A DNA stretch of 64,000 nt from Diploscapter coronatus (taxonomy: Eukaryota > Nematoda > Chromadorea > Rhabditida > Rhabditidae). This document shows positions 37,701-53,600 of this stretch, in pieces. The number at the start of each line of letters is the position of its first letter. Within the stretch, counting starts at the first letter, position 1. The notes beneath the pieces were generated by a model. That model did not search any database. It was given only the letters and a program-made list of their open reading frames with translations, and was not told the DNA's origin. Location of the stretch: NCBI GenBank assembly GCA_964036155.1, contig OZ038423.1, positions 62,697,249 through 62,761,248 on the forward strand, read 5' to 3'. The position numbers and the translations under genes were made by a program.

Positions 37701-39651
37701 AAATATAGAAACTTTAGTGAGTCGAAAAGTTTGTACTTCAGAAGGATAGAAGATTTTTGTTTAACTTTTCAACGAACTCTATAACTGAAATGCAACTAGA
37801 AGCCTACAGGAGTTGGAGTCCAAGTGAACTCGGCCAGTCGAGATGAGGCAGAGGCGCGGAGAGATAGAATTCGGACTGAAGTCCACTGCTGATGGAGAGC
37901 GGCGATAGCGCACAGCACATTGCGGAATGGCCAACCAACTGAGGAATCAACTGGGGATGGATCGCAAATGACAAGCTGCAACGATGTTTTTGAATAGAAC
38001 TCCTTTCAGAATTCTAGAAAAAAAACCCACTAATTTCCAAATTTCAAGATAATCCACAAGGGAAACTATCACTGCGTTATTTACAGAATCGGCTCATATT
38101 TTCAGGGAAAGTCATTTCGAGCATGTTTATCATAAATACCAGGTCTAAGGTGCTGAGCGTTCACCCTAATCCAAGAGTAATGGGTTGAGACCCTCCCTTT
38201 TGTAGCTTTGCTATTGCAGCGAATAACGACGAAATAGCCGAAGCTGGTTTCACCATGTATGCTAATTTTCCATGTAAATGCTTATAATGCAAAGAAAAGA
38301 GGCAAACGCTGGTGGCGCCAACTGCTGGAAACAGGATGGACAGCCCTTTTGAATCTAATATTCACGATCGGGATATTCAAATTGATTCTTTCTGAAAATA
38401 TGAACCAATTCTGTGAGTAATACATTGATAGTTTCCCTTGTTAGAAGAAAACGAGTAAAATCCTAAAATAAGAAGATAAAGGAACGACACAACTCACAAT
38501 GCAGTCAGACGAAGACTCGCATTCTGTCAGTTTTTCGATAGACTCAATGGAGGTTCCTCGCAGCAGAAACAGAGGACAGTTGTTTTTGCTCGAATATTCT
38601 AGTAGAGGGGAGACATCTTCTGTGTAGGGGGATATCTGAAAGTGGATTTATTTTGACCATGATATCTTATTTCACATGGAAATATTGTCGAGTGATTGAG
38701 AGCAATGAAATTGACCATTTTCAAAAATTTTAACTCGGACAGTGTATACATGAAACTAGGAAAATAATCACGATTTTGCCCAAATACCTTCAGAATGGAA
38801 AATTACTTGACAATACCTTCTGCATGAGATTGCTTGGATAGACGAGTGCAGTGAAGCAGTTGAAGTAGTAGAAGACGAACTTCTTGAGGTCGGCAAAGAC
38901 GGTCAGGTGGAAGGAGAACAGAGAGGAAGGGTCTTGCAGCCAGGTTCTATTCAGGCAACTCGACCAAATCTAATAAGTAGAGTTCATCAAAGTCAGCTGT
39001 ACAAATTATTTCTAGCTTTATGATACTAACACTAAGAATGATAAAATTAGGAAAAAAAATTCTAAAAAAAAACCTGAGCGGCAGAATCATTGAGAATTGC
39101 CTTGCGATGCGCCATTTCATTGAAGGATTCGATTGTGTTGTAGACAGTGATCAGACCGGAATAGAAGGAAGGCATATCGGAAAGATCGAAGGAGTCGTGA
39201 CTGAAGGCTGCTCGACAGCGGTCGCCAACCGAATCGTCTGCAAAAGGTTCTTAACTGGGTAAAGAACTCACGGGGTTCGAGTGGAAGCATTCTAGCTTGC
39301 AATGAGTCTTTGAAAAGAAGTTTTGACGCGAAAATTTATCAGCTTGCAAACTCTTCTAAAATATTCAGCGATCGACTCCCAGAATTTCTCATCGGGCGGT
39401 CACAATCACTGGCTATATGTTACAGGATTTAGAGGAAAAATCTTTAAATGAATCCGATAACAAATACAGGGAGCGACGGAAATCAATCAATTTTTCAAAT
39501 TAAGAAAAGCAAATTTACAAATTCCGACTGATGCCCGAATTCTCCGCGGCTGTTCGTCCAATTTCCACTCGTTCAGTTTCAACTCCATCAGTCGCTTCCA
39601 GAAAGTCGTGTCCGCGAGTGTTTCAAAGGGAACGAACGAGGGCGGCTCCAT
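34717..39651 (-). CDS. atg-7: Autophagy E1-like activating enzyme ATG7
   Basis: Fourteen exons join exactly into 649 residues plus stop, close to the usual family length: 39519-39651, 39074-39237, 38817-38969, 38498-38635, 37808-37975, 37438-37626, 37279-37397, 36930-37078, 36496-36626, 36370-36451, 36045-36175, 35548-35727, 35090-35185, 34717-34833. The N-terminal domain begins [19 protein letters not shown], as in ATG7. The adenylation domain has [12 protein letters not shown] (ATP-binding glycine loop, about residue 320), [16 protein letters not shown] and [10 protein letters not shown]. The catalytic Cys lies in [12 protein letters not shown] (about residue 518), preceded by the zinc-type CYFC. 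The C-terminus contains PHQIRGF and a CVAC pair. ATG7 activates the ubiquitin-like proteins ATG12 and LGG/ATG8 and passes them to ATG10 and ATG3 in the cytosol. It follows let-70 by 0.49 kb and precedes the zinc-finger gene by 0.21 kb. Confidence 0.97.
38140..38206 (+). other. tRNA-Leu-like fragment inside an atg-7 intron
   Basis: GGTCTAAGGTGCTGAGCG resembles the D-arm of tRNA-Leu (GGTCTAAGGCGCTG), and GGGTTGAGACCC some 30 bases on resembles the T-arm. The 5' acceptor half is not present, so it is not a functional tRNA; a tRNA-derived SINE or an old pseudogene is likely. Confidence 0.4.
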
Positions 39652-39660
39652 TCCGATTGC

Positions 39661-39668
39661 CTGCAAAA
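39661..39668 (-). other. Candidate trans-splice acceptor of atg-7
   Basis: TTTTTGCAG on the minus strand ends 9 bases before the atg-7 ATG at 39651. It fixes the start and fits spliced-leader addition. Confidence 0.5.
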
Positions 39669-40138
39669 ACCACCAATTCAATACAAATGGCACGATTCAA
39701 AATATGAATGCAGCTGATCAACTCGTTTTGCAAATCGACACAAAACTACACACGAATTGTCTTTGATCCTCCAGTTCCGATTTATTTCTTAGGATTTCAG
39801 GTAACACAAGTAATAAAAGAATGGAATCAAACGGTTGGGAGAGAATGCGCGCGGGTGGAGAGGGCCTACCCACACCAATTTAAAATAAAATAATGTAAGA
39901 ATTCAAAAAAAGGAAGGATCAAATGGGAATAAAATAGTCAATAAAATAAAATAGGTATTTGGATAAAACATCTTGTGGAAATGAATGAAATCAAACACGA
40001 AAACAACTCAATCGAAATGGAAAGAAGAGACCGGAGTGAGAGTTGACCATCGAATTGGGAAGATGGAGAAGGGGACGAGGGATGGGAGGGAGTTGCAGAT
40101 AAGAGCGGGAGGGGGAAGGAGATTCGCCTGCACAGCCA

Positions 40139-42653
<2,515 letters not shown>

Positions 42654-42694
42654 TTTGTGTGAGTGAAAGATGTGAAAATACCCGGATGTAGGAG

Positions 42695-42703
42695 CTGAAA
42701 ATC
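42695..42703 (-). other. Candidate trans-splice acceptor of let-70
   Basis: ATTTTCAG on the minus strand, 41 bases before the let-70 start codon, with no upstream coding exon evident. Confidence 0.4.
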
Positions 42704-44836
42704 GATAATTTCATAAATTGCACGACGAAAATGGTGAAATAGTAAGACGAATGACGCAACACTGAGAAGGGGGAGGAAAGTAAAAATCGATAACGAGAAA
42801 TGGGGGGTGGGGGGAGATGAAACAGAAATACGGCCATAGCAACTGTTCGTGAAAGGAAAAGAGGAATAAGTGCAGTGAGTGCTACAGATGAATGAAGGAG
42901 AAGAGGGACGAGGATGGAGGGAAGCAGGATGAATGCTGAACGATGTGGGGAGAACGGAACGGGGAATGATTGAATCGACAGACACACAGAGACAGAGACA
43001 CTACACAGACAGGAGACAGACAGAGCGGCCTAAATTGGGAACGACCATGCAGAGCACCGTCTGTCTGGTCTGCAAGACTTCTGCCAACATCTCACCCATC
43101 CAACTCCGCTTATTCCTCCATTACATTCCTCATTCAATCACATTCTAGTGCCCAAAATGAAAACGTAGACGGGCGATGCACCCCCAGTGCTTCTCTCCCC
43201 TTTCCTTTCCTTTCCTTCTCTCTGCCCTCCTTCCTCCTCGTCTTCTCTCCACTTCAATCAATACCTCGCGCTTTTCTTCTCAGTCTCAGGACACAGGGGT
43301 CGTTCAGAAACCGAAACGACCAGCCACCAAGCGACGCTCAAATAAGCCCAAAACCGGACGAGTTTGCGAAGAAAATTTTGCGAGATCGCCACTTTTCGAT
43401 TTTTTGAATGACCATTCATGAAGTAGTATCACATCGGGCACATTTTCCCACCCCCACCAGATACGGAAGTTCAAGGTTCGAGATGAAAAGATTAACAAAA
43501 AGATCGATAAATCGAGATGAAAAAAATCAAAGTCGAAAAATCGAAACACAGCTGTGAAAATGGCGGAAACGAAATTGCAATGGCGCGCGATTTTCATAAC
43601 GAAGTGGTTGGTGCGCTTTGCAAGTTGCATTTTTCGCAGAGCCCCCAGGCTGATGATATATGGGCAATTGATGTTCGGGGCGAAATTTTTTATAAAGAAA
43701 GGCTAGCTGGGATGTGAGCAAGGCTTTTATGAAGAAAAACGTTTCAAAAATTTTCAAACCGAAAAAAGCACAAAACTGACCTTCAAAATGAACACATTTT
43801 CACTACAAATTCGACTTATAGGCAGGCATTTTACGCTGATTTTTTGCACACAGTCATTTTATCGGAATTATCGTCGATCTAGACTGGATTTTTTGAGACA
43901 TTCGGAATTTGAAGGGTACTCCCTTCCCAAATTTTGCACTCAAACTACCACGCTTTTACCAAAAACGAATTTTTGCAAGAGGACGGAACTTGGGAACTCG
44001 AATTTTTCATTGTTTTATCTTTTTCAATTTTTTAACATTAGATATGCGCCTTGGGGTTGATGACAGTTTAAGACTATAGTGGTAAGGTGTCATGTAAGAT
44101 AGATCGATAGAAAAGAAATAAGAGATACTTCTAGAACGATCTATACAATCATGGAAGGAATGAAAAGATGAATTGGAAAATGGGGAAGGAATTTGAAGAA
44201 ACGATGGAGCCATTTTTGTGCTGATAGGGAAATGCAGGAGTGGGGAAGTGTTATCGATCAGTGCAGGACAGGACACTATTCGATATGATTGCAAAGCTTA
44301 TCGATAGCTGATTTCGACTGGGTCATTCGACCTTCAAATCGATCACCCTTGAACGACTTTGATAACCGCGTGAAACACGTTCGATTGATTGATTGATTGT
44401 CGATAGGGAACGTGATAAAAAAAAAAAGTTCATTTTCAACATTTTGTTTAATTACTGCTTCCGAATAGAAATTCTCTTCAAATTTTTAAGAAAGTACAGA
44501 TAAAAATTGTAGCAAAAATCGCAGAAATTTGACAATTTTCGAAAATAGTACAGACATTTTCTTTGTCTTTAGTAGAGGAATGATATCGCATTCTTTATAA
44601 TTAAAAAAAGTAGAAATTTCCAAGCTCAAAAGAGTAATTTGAGATAAATTTCTTTATTTTGGGCATGATAAGATGAGAATAAGGTTACGACTTTGGGAAA
44701 CGATGTCAATTCTGTCATAGATCACTTTGATTAGGAATGTATTGAAATGTCATGGAGATTGTTGAATAGAATTATCTTTGGCACAGGACTCAATGTCACG
44801 GACGTAGATTTGGAAACATTACACATCGTATAACTG
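42704..44836. other. Intergenic, no gene recognised
   Basis: Spacer between the 3' end of bcc-1 and the 5' end of let-70. It has purine/pyrimidine-rich low-complexity tracts (42720-43030, 43190-43260). Open frames such as those at 43517-43717 and 43788-44060 show no domain or splice partners and are not called. Confidence 0.5.
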
Positions 44837-47800
44837 TCATACAAAGTACCCATTTTCTTGCGCAGATTTTCGTAATTCTGAAATGATGATCAATGGAATT
44901 TGCTGGAATTCACAAGGAAACCTCGCGAAGTGTAGCTTATATTTCTTGGCGAAATTTTGAACATAGGTCAATTCGATGAAATAGATACGATTCTAAAGTC
45001 AAAAAGTGCAATCGAGGTTGGTAGACTACCGAAAAAAATCGCTTCATAGTTTATTCCTTTTGCTTTCTATCAAGTAAGAAAAATCAGGTTTGTTCTGTGT
45101 TTTCAAGGTAAGCCAATTTTTACAAATTCAATGATTGTTGAAAATATGTCGAGGATATTACTTTGAACGTATTGTTGCTAGATTACCGACCTCGGTTGTG
45201 TTTTTAGCTTCAGGATAGTCGTCGAATTAACCTATTTGCATGTCGCCAAGAAATACAAGTTACACTTCGTGAGGTTTACTTGTTAATTGAACTTACGCAA
45301 AATAGCGTGTTGAATCTTCTTCCTAGCTCCAATCGTTGGAATGCCAATATCTTTGAGATTCTGTTCATCAAGTAGGAGAAAGGCATGCATGTCGATCTGA
45401 AGTCATTTTCTGACAATTTAGTCATGAAGCGCAATGCATAGTCCTGTCTAAAGTCAATTACTTTTTAGCTGTTCTAGTTTATGAGAATCTCGTAATACAA
45501 CTTTAATTTTTTATCTTTGAGGTCTTTGAGTCATTTCTTCCAACCAGACTTTGTGGTATATTGCAAAATTGGTTGTCCAACCAAACAAATTTTTTTTAAA
45601 GTCTAATTCTATCTGCCAAAACTCTGATCCGATTCGACGAATCGGATCAGATTCAACAATCGTACTTTTTCCAAGGACAGACTTAAGCAGGGCTTAAGTC
45701 AAATCCTCGATGCGGATCCCCATATGCATTAACTTTCTATAGAAAACTGTTGCTTTGCGGACCTATTCCCCTATTATTTTTTCGTTATGGCTGGAAGCTG
45801 CCTAGATCTATCCAAGAATTATCAGCTTTTCATTTTTTCCGATTTTATCTCTGAAATTTCGCCTATTTTCAGAAGAGGCTGGGTCAGCGATGATCTTTGC
45901 GCATTTGAGACGATAGCGCAACTAGAATCAGAAGTTCTACATACTTCTTATTTTATGAGATGAATGTTACAAGGTTTTTCCCAACCAGTTTATTAATTTT
46001 CAGACCTCCTGCTCTCTGAGTTGTGTCACGTATTCACTGCAGCCGAGTTGAGCCAGTACCATGGAAGGACTGTTGAACAGTCGAATGTCCCATTGGACTC
46101 CATCACCCAGCCGCTCATATCCGGATGTCGTCGCCGCAAAGGCTGCTGTAACCAACGTTTTGACTTAATGCCTTCATATTTAGACAGATTTTTTGCAACA
46201 CTATCAACTTCTTTCTTCCAATTGGAGATCTAAATAGATTTACTTACGAATTTTAGCATTCCTGTCAAATATTCGTCTTGATGATTGTGTTGATGCGCTG
46301 CTAAGTGAATTGGACAGTTCTGTCAGTTCATCTTCTTCTTTCACAATGCACAGCCTGCTCGACTGAAAACATTCATTCTGGAAGTCATTCTAATGCAAAG
46401 AAGCCTACTTCTCTGACCACTGAAGGCAACTCCTTCTCTCGCTCTTCAGCATTCAGATCGAATAATCCCTTGAGAAGATCAGATGGCAACGAGCAGCTCA
46501 GCCCATATCCAGACCACATATCTGTCGGATATCTGTCCTTGCCTTTCTCGTCGTCCATTGCTGAATATTGCTTTTATTCCATCCAGTTTTCACTCTTAAT
46601 CATGGCTGCGTTGGAAGTGAGTTAGGATTTTCAGAAAACGGGAGTTGTATCTCAAAAGTTTCGAAAACGAAAATTGACTAAATATGCACGAAACCCGTAA
46701 TTTTTATAGCGGGACGAGAATTTTCTAACAACTCAACTTCTCACCCATTCTGGCCCTCGTCAGCATCTCTTCACGATCGCGTTGCTTTTTCGTCCATCTG
46801 CAAAATGTTGAATGGTTTCATTTGTGATGTATGATGAATTCTCAAACCCTGAACTGTCCAATTGCCTCGCTCCATTGATGATCGAGGTGGCCAATGGTGA
46901 GCTGTTCGGATCAGGGCTTTTCGGCTGTTGTGTTTCAGTTGCCGTATCCGTCGCTTTTCCTTTACCATCCTCAGCTTTTCCTTCATGTGTTGGAATTCTA
47001 ACATGCGGGATGTTGAGATGTGAATATTCGTTCGTGAGAGCAGCAGTCAATGGCGATAATCCAAACATCGTTTCTCTGGCTTGCAGAACTTGAAGAAGGC
47101 GGCTTTCTGCTGATCGGATGTTTACGTTCTGAAATTCGATCAGAATCCTCTAGACAACTTATCATATTGGATGAACCGAAAGTTGTGATACTCTTACTCT
47201 TTCGTTTGTTATTATTTGAAGAAGAGTTTTCGAAGACTAATTTTGAGTATATGTGGAGTTTTCTGCCCGTGCACCATAGTATGTTTCATATTCCATTTGG
47301 GTTAGTTTTGTTCAAGTTGTGAAGAATATTTTATAAGATTGAAAAGGTATCAAAACTTTCGATTCACCCTATAAAACGTCTTAGACTTACGGCGACTTGT
47401 GCATTTCCTCTTCGTCGTGTACTGATCGAAACCCCAAATTCGTTTTCGATAGCGGCTACATTGACTGCATTTTCTTCGGCGCAGTCGAATGACAATGCGG
47501 CTGCACCCATACCCTGCAAAGGTTTCGGTTTGACCTGCCAAGTCCTGCCATCTTACCAATGCAATTCTTCTTGCAATTAGAACGCTTTCCACACTTCCTT
47601 GCATCCAACATCCACTTCCTTCTTCATCAATTTGCATTGCTACGCCGAGTTTTTCACATTCCAGCCACAGCCTTAATCCCTCATCTAAGTATACAGATCG
47701 ATTGTCCTGATCTCACCCTTTATCCCCATTCTTCTTCACTTGTTCCAACATTTCCTTCGTCATTTCGACGTAGAATCGTATTTGCGTGGCAGTATTCTGC

Positions 47801-49153
47801 TCTGTCTATGCATATTACAGTTTCTGTGATCAATAACACTGCATCTCTTACCTGCTGTCCATAATATTTGAGTAGATCAGTGAAAACTCTTCGAAGCAAA
47901 ATATCATCTGATTCACTAGCACGGATGGACAATTTCGTGATGGATCCGAGTTGTGTCGGGTTGATAAGGAGATTTGGAATGAGAGGTGCTGGCAACGAAG
48001 TCGGCGGTATTTCGATCTCTGCTAGAAGAGGACAGGCTCTCTAAATAAAACGATTTTTGTGACTAATTTTACAGAGATATACTCTAAGCATGCTCCTTGC
48101 AATATCGACTTGTTCTGCTGCTCCAGAAATGGAGACCTGATCACTTTTCTCGTCGGAATGTTTATTGGCATCGGGAAAGTGAACATGACACATGGAGGCC
48201 TGCATAATTCGCTGAACTCCTCGTCCTCCCTGCAGTGGATGATCTTATCTTCTTCTATCGATTTTACGGATTACCTTGCCGATAACATGTGAATGAAGTC
48301 GATGATGTAGTTCAATTTTGAGAGTAACTCTATTTTTCTGGAAATTCCATGATCTATTACTGAAATAGATTGAATTAGCTGCGTTACCTTGACTTGCATT
48401 GTTCTGCCTATCATCTCCTTAGCTTGCGTTATCGCCTCTGGACTGCCATAAATTTTCACGAATGGATCTGACGATACCACTCTTTGGTCTCGAGAATATC
48501 TCTATTCGTTGACAAACCTTTCTTCGTCTTCGCTCCGATTTTTAGCTGAACAGGCCAAGTGATGTGGACTCCCGTTTCGTGCATTACCTAGAATTTGGAT
48601 GATCAAACAGCAAAAGTAGTTCCTTACATGTGTGAAGAATAGCTGGGCAGCAGTACACTGGTATGGATGGCATATCTCTGAAATGGTCGAGTTCGTCATG
48701 TCTTCTGTCATTATGCAAGTTTAGTGAGAAAATCAAAGTTCATAAGTTTAGAAAGTCAAAGATCAATCGTTTTCTTGCAAAATTTCAAATGACATCATGT
48801 TTGAGTCAGACTATTCTCCTTATGAACTCGGCTGATAGACATGATATGTAGTAGGTTAATTCAAAAGTTCTGTCGGAAATTTAAAACATTTTCTATCTTT
48901 TTAGTGAAACAGTATCATAGCGAGGGGATATTTGGCATTCATAGAGGCGTCTTGTTATGTTCTTGCACTACTACTTTCGGGTTTTCTACTGTTATTTCGT
49001 AGAATGAGAACGGATTTACTGAATACCTGAAAGCATATTCTCTAAAGTCTTCCGATCTACGTGCATTCGAATTTCATTTTGTCCGCTTCCTTCCATCCCT
49101 GCAAACGACCGACCTTCATTCTCATTCACTTCCTGGCTTCCTTGGGCTGCCAT
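44837..49153 (-). CDS. bcc-1: Bicaudal-C RNA-binding protein (KH domains plus SAM domain)
   Basis: Seventeen exons join into 642 residues plus stop: 49027-49153, 48628-48677, 48518-48587, 48388-48467, 48275-48337, 48083-48229, 47852-48040, 47717-47799, 47557-47671, 47391-47513, 46848-47128, 46745-46797, 46409-46560, 46248-46362, 46006-46145, 45297-45396, 44837-44877. Recognisable BicC blocks: RMHVDRKTLENML at the start; KH1 with ITWPVQLKIGAKTKKDPF; KH2 with SHVIGKGGRGVQRIM and CHVHFPDANKH; a divergent KH3 ending GSVESVLIARRIAL; the linker PTDMWSGYGL; and a C-terminal SAM domain with MHAFLLLDEQNLKDIGIPTIG then ARKK. BicC proteins bind mRNAs and recruit deadenylase or silencing complexes in the cytoplasm, and SAM polymerises. 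Exons 8 and 9 use weak acceptors (ACAGAG, GATTAAG), so that junction is less certain. The 609-nt intron at 45397-46005 shows no further feature. Confidence 0.94.
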
Positions 49154-50653
49154 CCATAGATATCTCAAAATAATTAAATGATTTAATAACTATTGGGTTG
49201 GTGAATAAATCGTTGCCAGACAGAATCATCATTTTTCTTTTTTCATAGAAAAATCCCAAACTATCCTAATTTCACCTATCGATGCTTATGCCTATCAGAC
49301 ATATATTCTGTATATATTTGAAATTCCTATATAATGATTTATGCACCAACCCAATAGATAAAAAACGGTATGAAATAAAATGAAAAATATCGATTGTCAA
49401 AGAAATTCTACCATTCGACAGATGGAAGAGGCGACAAATAGCAGGCAAGTTGTGAGAGGAATGAAGAAGATTCTAGATTGAACACACTGAATTGTGAATG
49501 AATTCAGTGAATTCTACAAATAACGAGAAGCGGTGAAATTGAGCGAATGCAATTGATTATTGACAAGCTGGAAGCTGTCGATACACGAGGGCTGCAGAGA
49601 GGAAACGGAGATCGATAATGAATGACTGACTGACAATGACTGGAAGATGAGAAATGGAAACCGGGTGGAGATTGGAGGGTGATTGAAATGGGCAACGGGG
49701 CGAGATGGACAAAAGTTGGACAGGGAGTCAGGCAGGCAGGCAGGCAGCGTACAGAAAACATCGCATACTTCGTCAGTGCATTCTCGCAATCAGACAATCA
49801 GGGAATCAGTCTCGCTCTTGCATCTGCGAGAAGCATTGACAGAAGAAGGGAAGACACAGATAAACAGGTCTGTTTCTGTCACTGTCACTCTGTTACCACC
49901 CGACTCTCTCCTAATAAGCGAATGCTTCCTTCATTTCTGCGTCTCACTCTCCAACACACAACTTCACACTATTTCCTCCCCCTTCTCCATTTCAACCGTT
50001 CTCAGAAACATGATCGATATCATTGCATCATTTATCACCTCCAAAAATCATCTTCACATATCCTTTATAAACACTCTTTTCTTGATGACTATGATAGCCA
50101 CACCCAGATGTGTAGATTTAGAGATAAATTTAGATACTGTTCCTCCTTCAAACAATAATATATTCATCTTCATTAGTTCGTCATTTAATAATACGTTAAT
50201 TAATATTTACAGCACTAAACGGGCTTAACATGCACAAACTTGTCCACCGAATCGACTGATCTGTATTAAATAGAAGTTTCACGCTGTTTGACTTATGAAG
50301 ATTGCGTGTAAGGCATATTGAATGTCATGCATTGGTTCACATTTTTATGCGTAACTGCATGCAGATTTCTTTAGCTATTGTCAACTCTGGCTACATTCCT
50401 TAGTTTAGTATGATAAAAATCGAATAATTGGATATACTAATATTTTGTCAAATAAATCCTATCACAGCCCATGATATTCTAGTACAGATCAGCTACTCAA
50501 TGTCAATGAAATGACTGAAAAAAGAACGTAAAGTTCGATGAAATACACGTTTTAGGGAATAATCGGAATGCCGGAAATCAACCTAGTTGAGATGAATCGT
50601 GAAAAGTTCTGAATGGAATAGTATCGAATTGACTGAATCGGTTGAATTCAAAA
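49154..50653. other. Intergenic; mariner-type MITE and low-complexity tracts
   Basis: Between the Cys-rich gene and bcc-1, both on the minus strand. It contains the 166-bp element at 49191-49356 and a CAGG microsatellite near 49730-49750. A 181-codon plus-strand open frame at 49683-50228 is made of repeats and common codons with no recognisable domain and is not called. Confidence 0.5.
49191..49356. mobile_element. Mariner-type MITE
   Basis: TATTGGGTTGGTGAATAAAT at the left is mirrored by ATTTATGCACCAACCCAATA at the right, with TA at both outer ends, 166 bp in all. The GGTTGGTG-type terminus resembles mariner ends. There is no coding capacity. Confidence 0.75.
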
Positions 50654-53600
50654 TCATCCAGATCGATGAGCTGAATTCCTACGCATCAGTCGGAACATTG
50701 CACAGTATTGTTCGAGAGCACTGAAATATTAAGATTATTTGAAGATCATCATCGATATGGAGCGGCGAACAAATTTTCTCAGCATTCCCAACACTAGTCG
50801 GTAAACGATCAGTAAATAGTAATTTTTGAGAAAAAATCGATCGACATCTGGTCGCTATTGACTGGTTGTATCTTGAATTATCGATCAGTACCGATTGGAT
50901 ACTAGTTGATTTTTCCAAAAAAGGGTTGAAAAATACAGGAGTACGCCCCCTTCAGTTAGAGGAATACGGTAGATCGATTCAAGATGTCTCTAAGAACGTC
51001 CAATTCTAAAAATAGCGTGTGTCCAAATTTATGACCGCCACGCTAAATATAAAATCGTTGGAGATTACAAGAATGTGCTTATAAACAAGTACATATGACA
51101 CGTTCTTCGTAAAAATCGAGTTTTTTATAAAGGGGGGTGGTACCCAAGAAGTTGACCCTCAATATTCGAGCTGATATTTGGTACCCGGGGGTTTTCGGCT
51201 ACGCTGATTACGAATATGACCGTTAAAACCCGATCCGACCACTTGTTCCGCCTGTTCCGGAAGGTCCGCATCCAATAGCTTTTAAAAATTCTATTTTCGT
51301 TAGTCAGCATGTAAAAAATTCAATTTTGGTATCAAAATGCTCGTAGAGACTAGCTGAGCACGATTCTGAAAAGATCTCGTCGAAATGACACCGAATAAGG
51401 AAGTTACGATGCAATTAGTGAAACATGTAAAAAATGTTATATTGATTTTTTCCCTTTTTTTAATTTTTAATTTTTTAAAAGTGCCAGATTCCGTGAGTTA
51501 TTTATACTGAGAAGTAGCCCAGGTCTTCTAGTTTCTGGAACACTTAACCGTTTTCCTATCGACTGCCCGCTAGCGAAGAAATTCCACTTCTTCGAAGGGT
51601 TGTCATTACTCATTTTTGCCTAGTTTGTTTTCAAAAATTCATATCTCCCTGTGTGTGCACATTTTATAATAAGTTCCAGAGCGAAAGTTAATCACCATGT
51701 CCATCTACACAACATACTAAGAGGATAAATTTTTTCCAACGCCATTTACGCGTAAAGATAGTACGAGTATATAGGCTAACTTCGAGTAACTTTTTCCCTA
51801 CAAAAATAATCCCCAAAAATTTTATTTATGTTTTTAGTTTATTCTCCTACTCAAGATCTACAAAATAAAAAAATAATTACAAAAAATTGTCGGGTACATA
51901 GAGAGATATGAATTTTTGAAAAACTCCACTAAAAAAGCATTATGCTGAATTTGGCCGTCATACTTCAAAAAATTCTAGAGCTCATATGAATGTGAATCCG
52001 AGATCAGTCCTGGAACCAAGTTGTTTACCATGTCATTCTACACAACATACTGGAAGGACAAATTTTTCCAACGTCATTTACGTGTAAAGACAGTACGGAT
52101 CGAAAAGTCCTCAATCAAGACGCGAAAAGTGCGCATTTCTGCAGAAATTGATATTTAAAAAAAATGTTTTTTTGGTGTCTAATAAACTAGATATCCATAG
52201 TAATCAAACAAAAAAAGAATTATCAAATTTGGTTTAGAATTATGGAAGTTATGAATTTTTAAATCAAACTTAGGCAAAATGAGCCATGACAACTCTTCGA
52301 AGAAGTGGCATTTCTTCGTTAGCGGGAGGTTTGTAGGAGAACGGTAAAGTGTTCCAGAAACTAGAAGATCTGAACTACTTTCCAATATAAATAACTCGCG
52401 GAATCTGGCACTTTTAAAACATTAAAAATTTTAAAAAGCGAAAAATAGATATGATATTTTCTATATTTTACTATTCTCGCCATAACTTTCTTATTTCTGG
52501 ACCAAATTGAATGATTCTTTTTTTTATTTTGTAGATCTTGAGCAGGAGGATAATGTAAAAATAAATATAAAATTTTAGGATAATATTCTTGGTGGGAAAA
52601 AGTTATTCGAAGTTACCCTATATACCCGTACTGTGCTTACAAGGGTAATGTGAGTTAACATCGGAGTTTTCCATGAAATCTTGTAGAGCTCTTCAAGTTG
52701 ATCAACTTTTGTTCCAGAACTTCTTCTAGAATGTGCACACACAGGGAGATATGAATTTTTGAAAATTTGTATTATAAAGGCATAGTGCTGAATTTGGCCA
52801 TTGCATTTCAAAAAATTCTAGAGCTAATACGGTAATGATTCTGGAGTTGCCCAATGATAAAAGTTGTTCATTGCGTCCATCTACACAACATACTGGAAGG
52901 ACGAATTTTTCCAACGTCATTTACGCGTAAACGCAGTACGAGTCAAATAGTACATAATCAAGACGCGAAAAGTGTGCATTTCTGCCGAAATCGATATTTA
53001 AAAAAATTCTTATTTTATTGCCTAATAATCTATGGATTAAATGCTGTTCAATAAAAAAAGAATTATCGAATTTAGTTTAGAATTATGGAAGTTATGAATT
53101 TTTGAAAACAAACTAGGCAAAAATGAGTAATGACAACCCTTCGAAGAAGTGGAATTTCTTCGCTAGCGGGCAGTCGATAGGAAAACGGTCAAGTGTTCCA
53201 GAAACTAGAAGACTTGGGCTACTTCTCAGTATAAATAACTCACGGAATCTGGCACTTTTAAAAAATTAAAAATTAAAAAAGGGAAAAAATCAATATAACA
53301 TTTTTTACATGTTTCACTACTTGCATCGTAACTTCCTTATTCGGTGTCATTTCGACGAGATCTTTTCAGAATCGTGCTCAGCTAGTCTCTACGAGCATTT
53401 TGATACCAAAATTGAATTTTTTACATGCTGACTAACGAAAATAGAATTTTTAAAAGCTATTGGATGCGGACCTTCCGGAACAGGCGGAACAAGTGGTCGG
53501 ATCGGGTTTTAACCGTCATATTCGTAATCAGCGTAGCCGAAAACCCCCGGGTACCAAATATCAGCTCGAATATTGAGGGTCAACTTCTTGGGTACCACCC

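Noticed and set aside
43517..43757. Overlapping open frames on both strands near a GGCGGAAACG stretch
   Set aside because: No recognisable domain, signal peptide or splice linkage; intergenic between bcc-1 and let-70.
48849..48920. TTAATTCAAAAGTTCTGTCGG, similar to a mariner end
   Set aside because: Only one end is visible in the bcc-1 intron; no matching opposite terminus was found, so no element is called.
49683..50228. Plus-strand open frame of about 180 codons, the longest in the window
   Set aside because: Composition is low-complexity (CAGG repeats, CTCT tracts), no domain, no ATG context or splice partner; probably chance.
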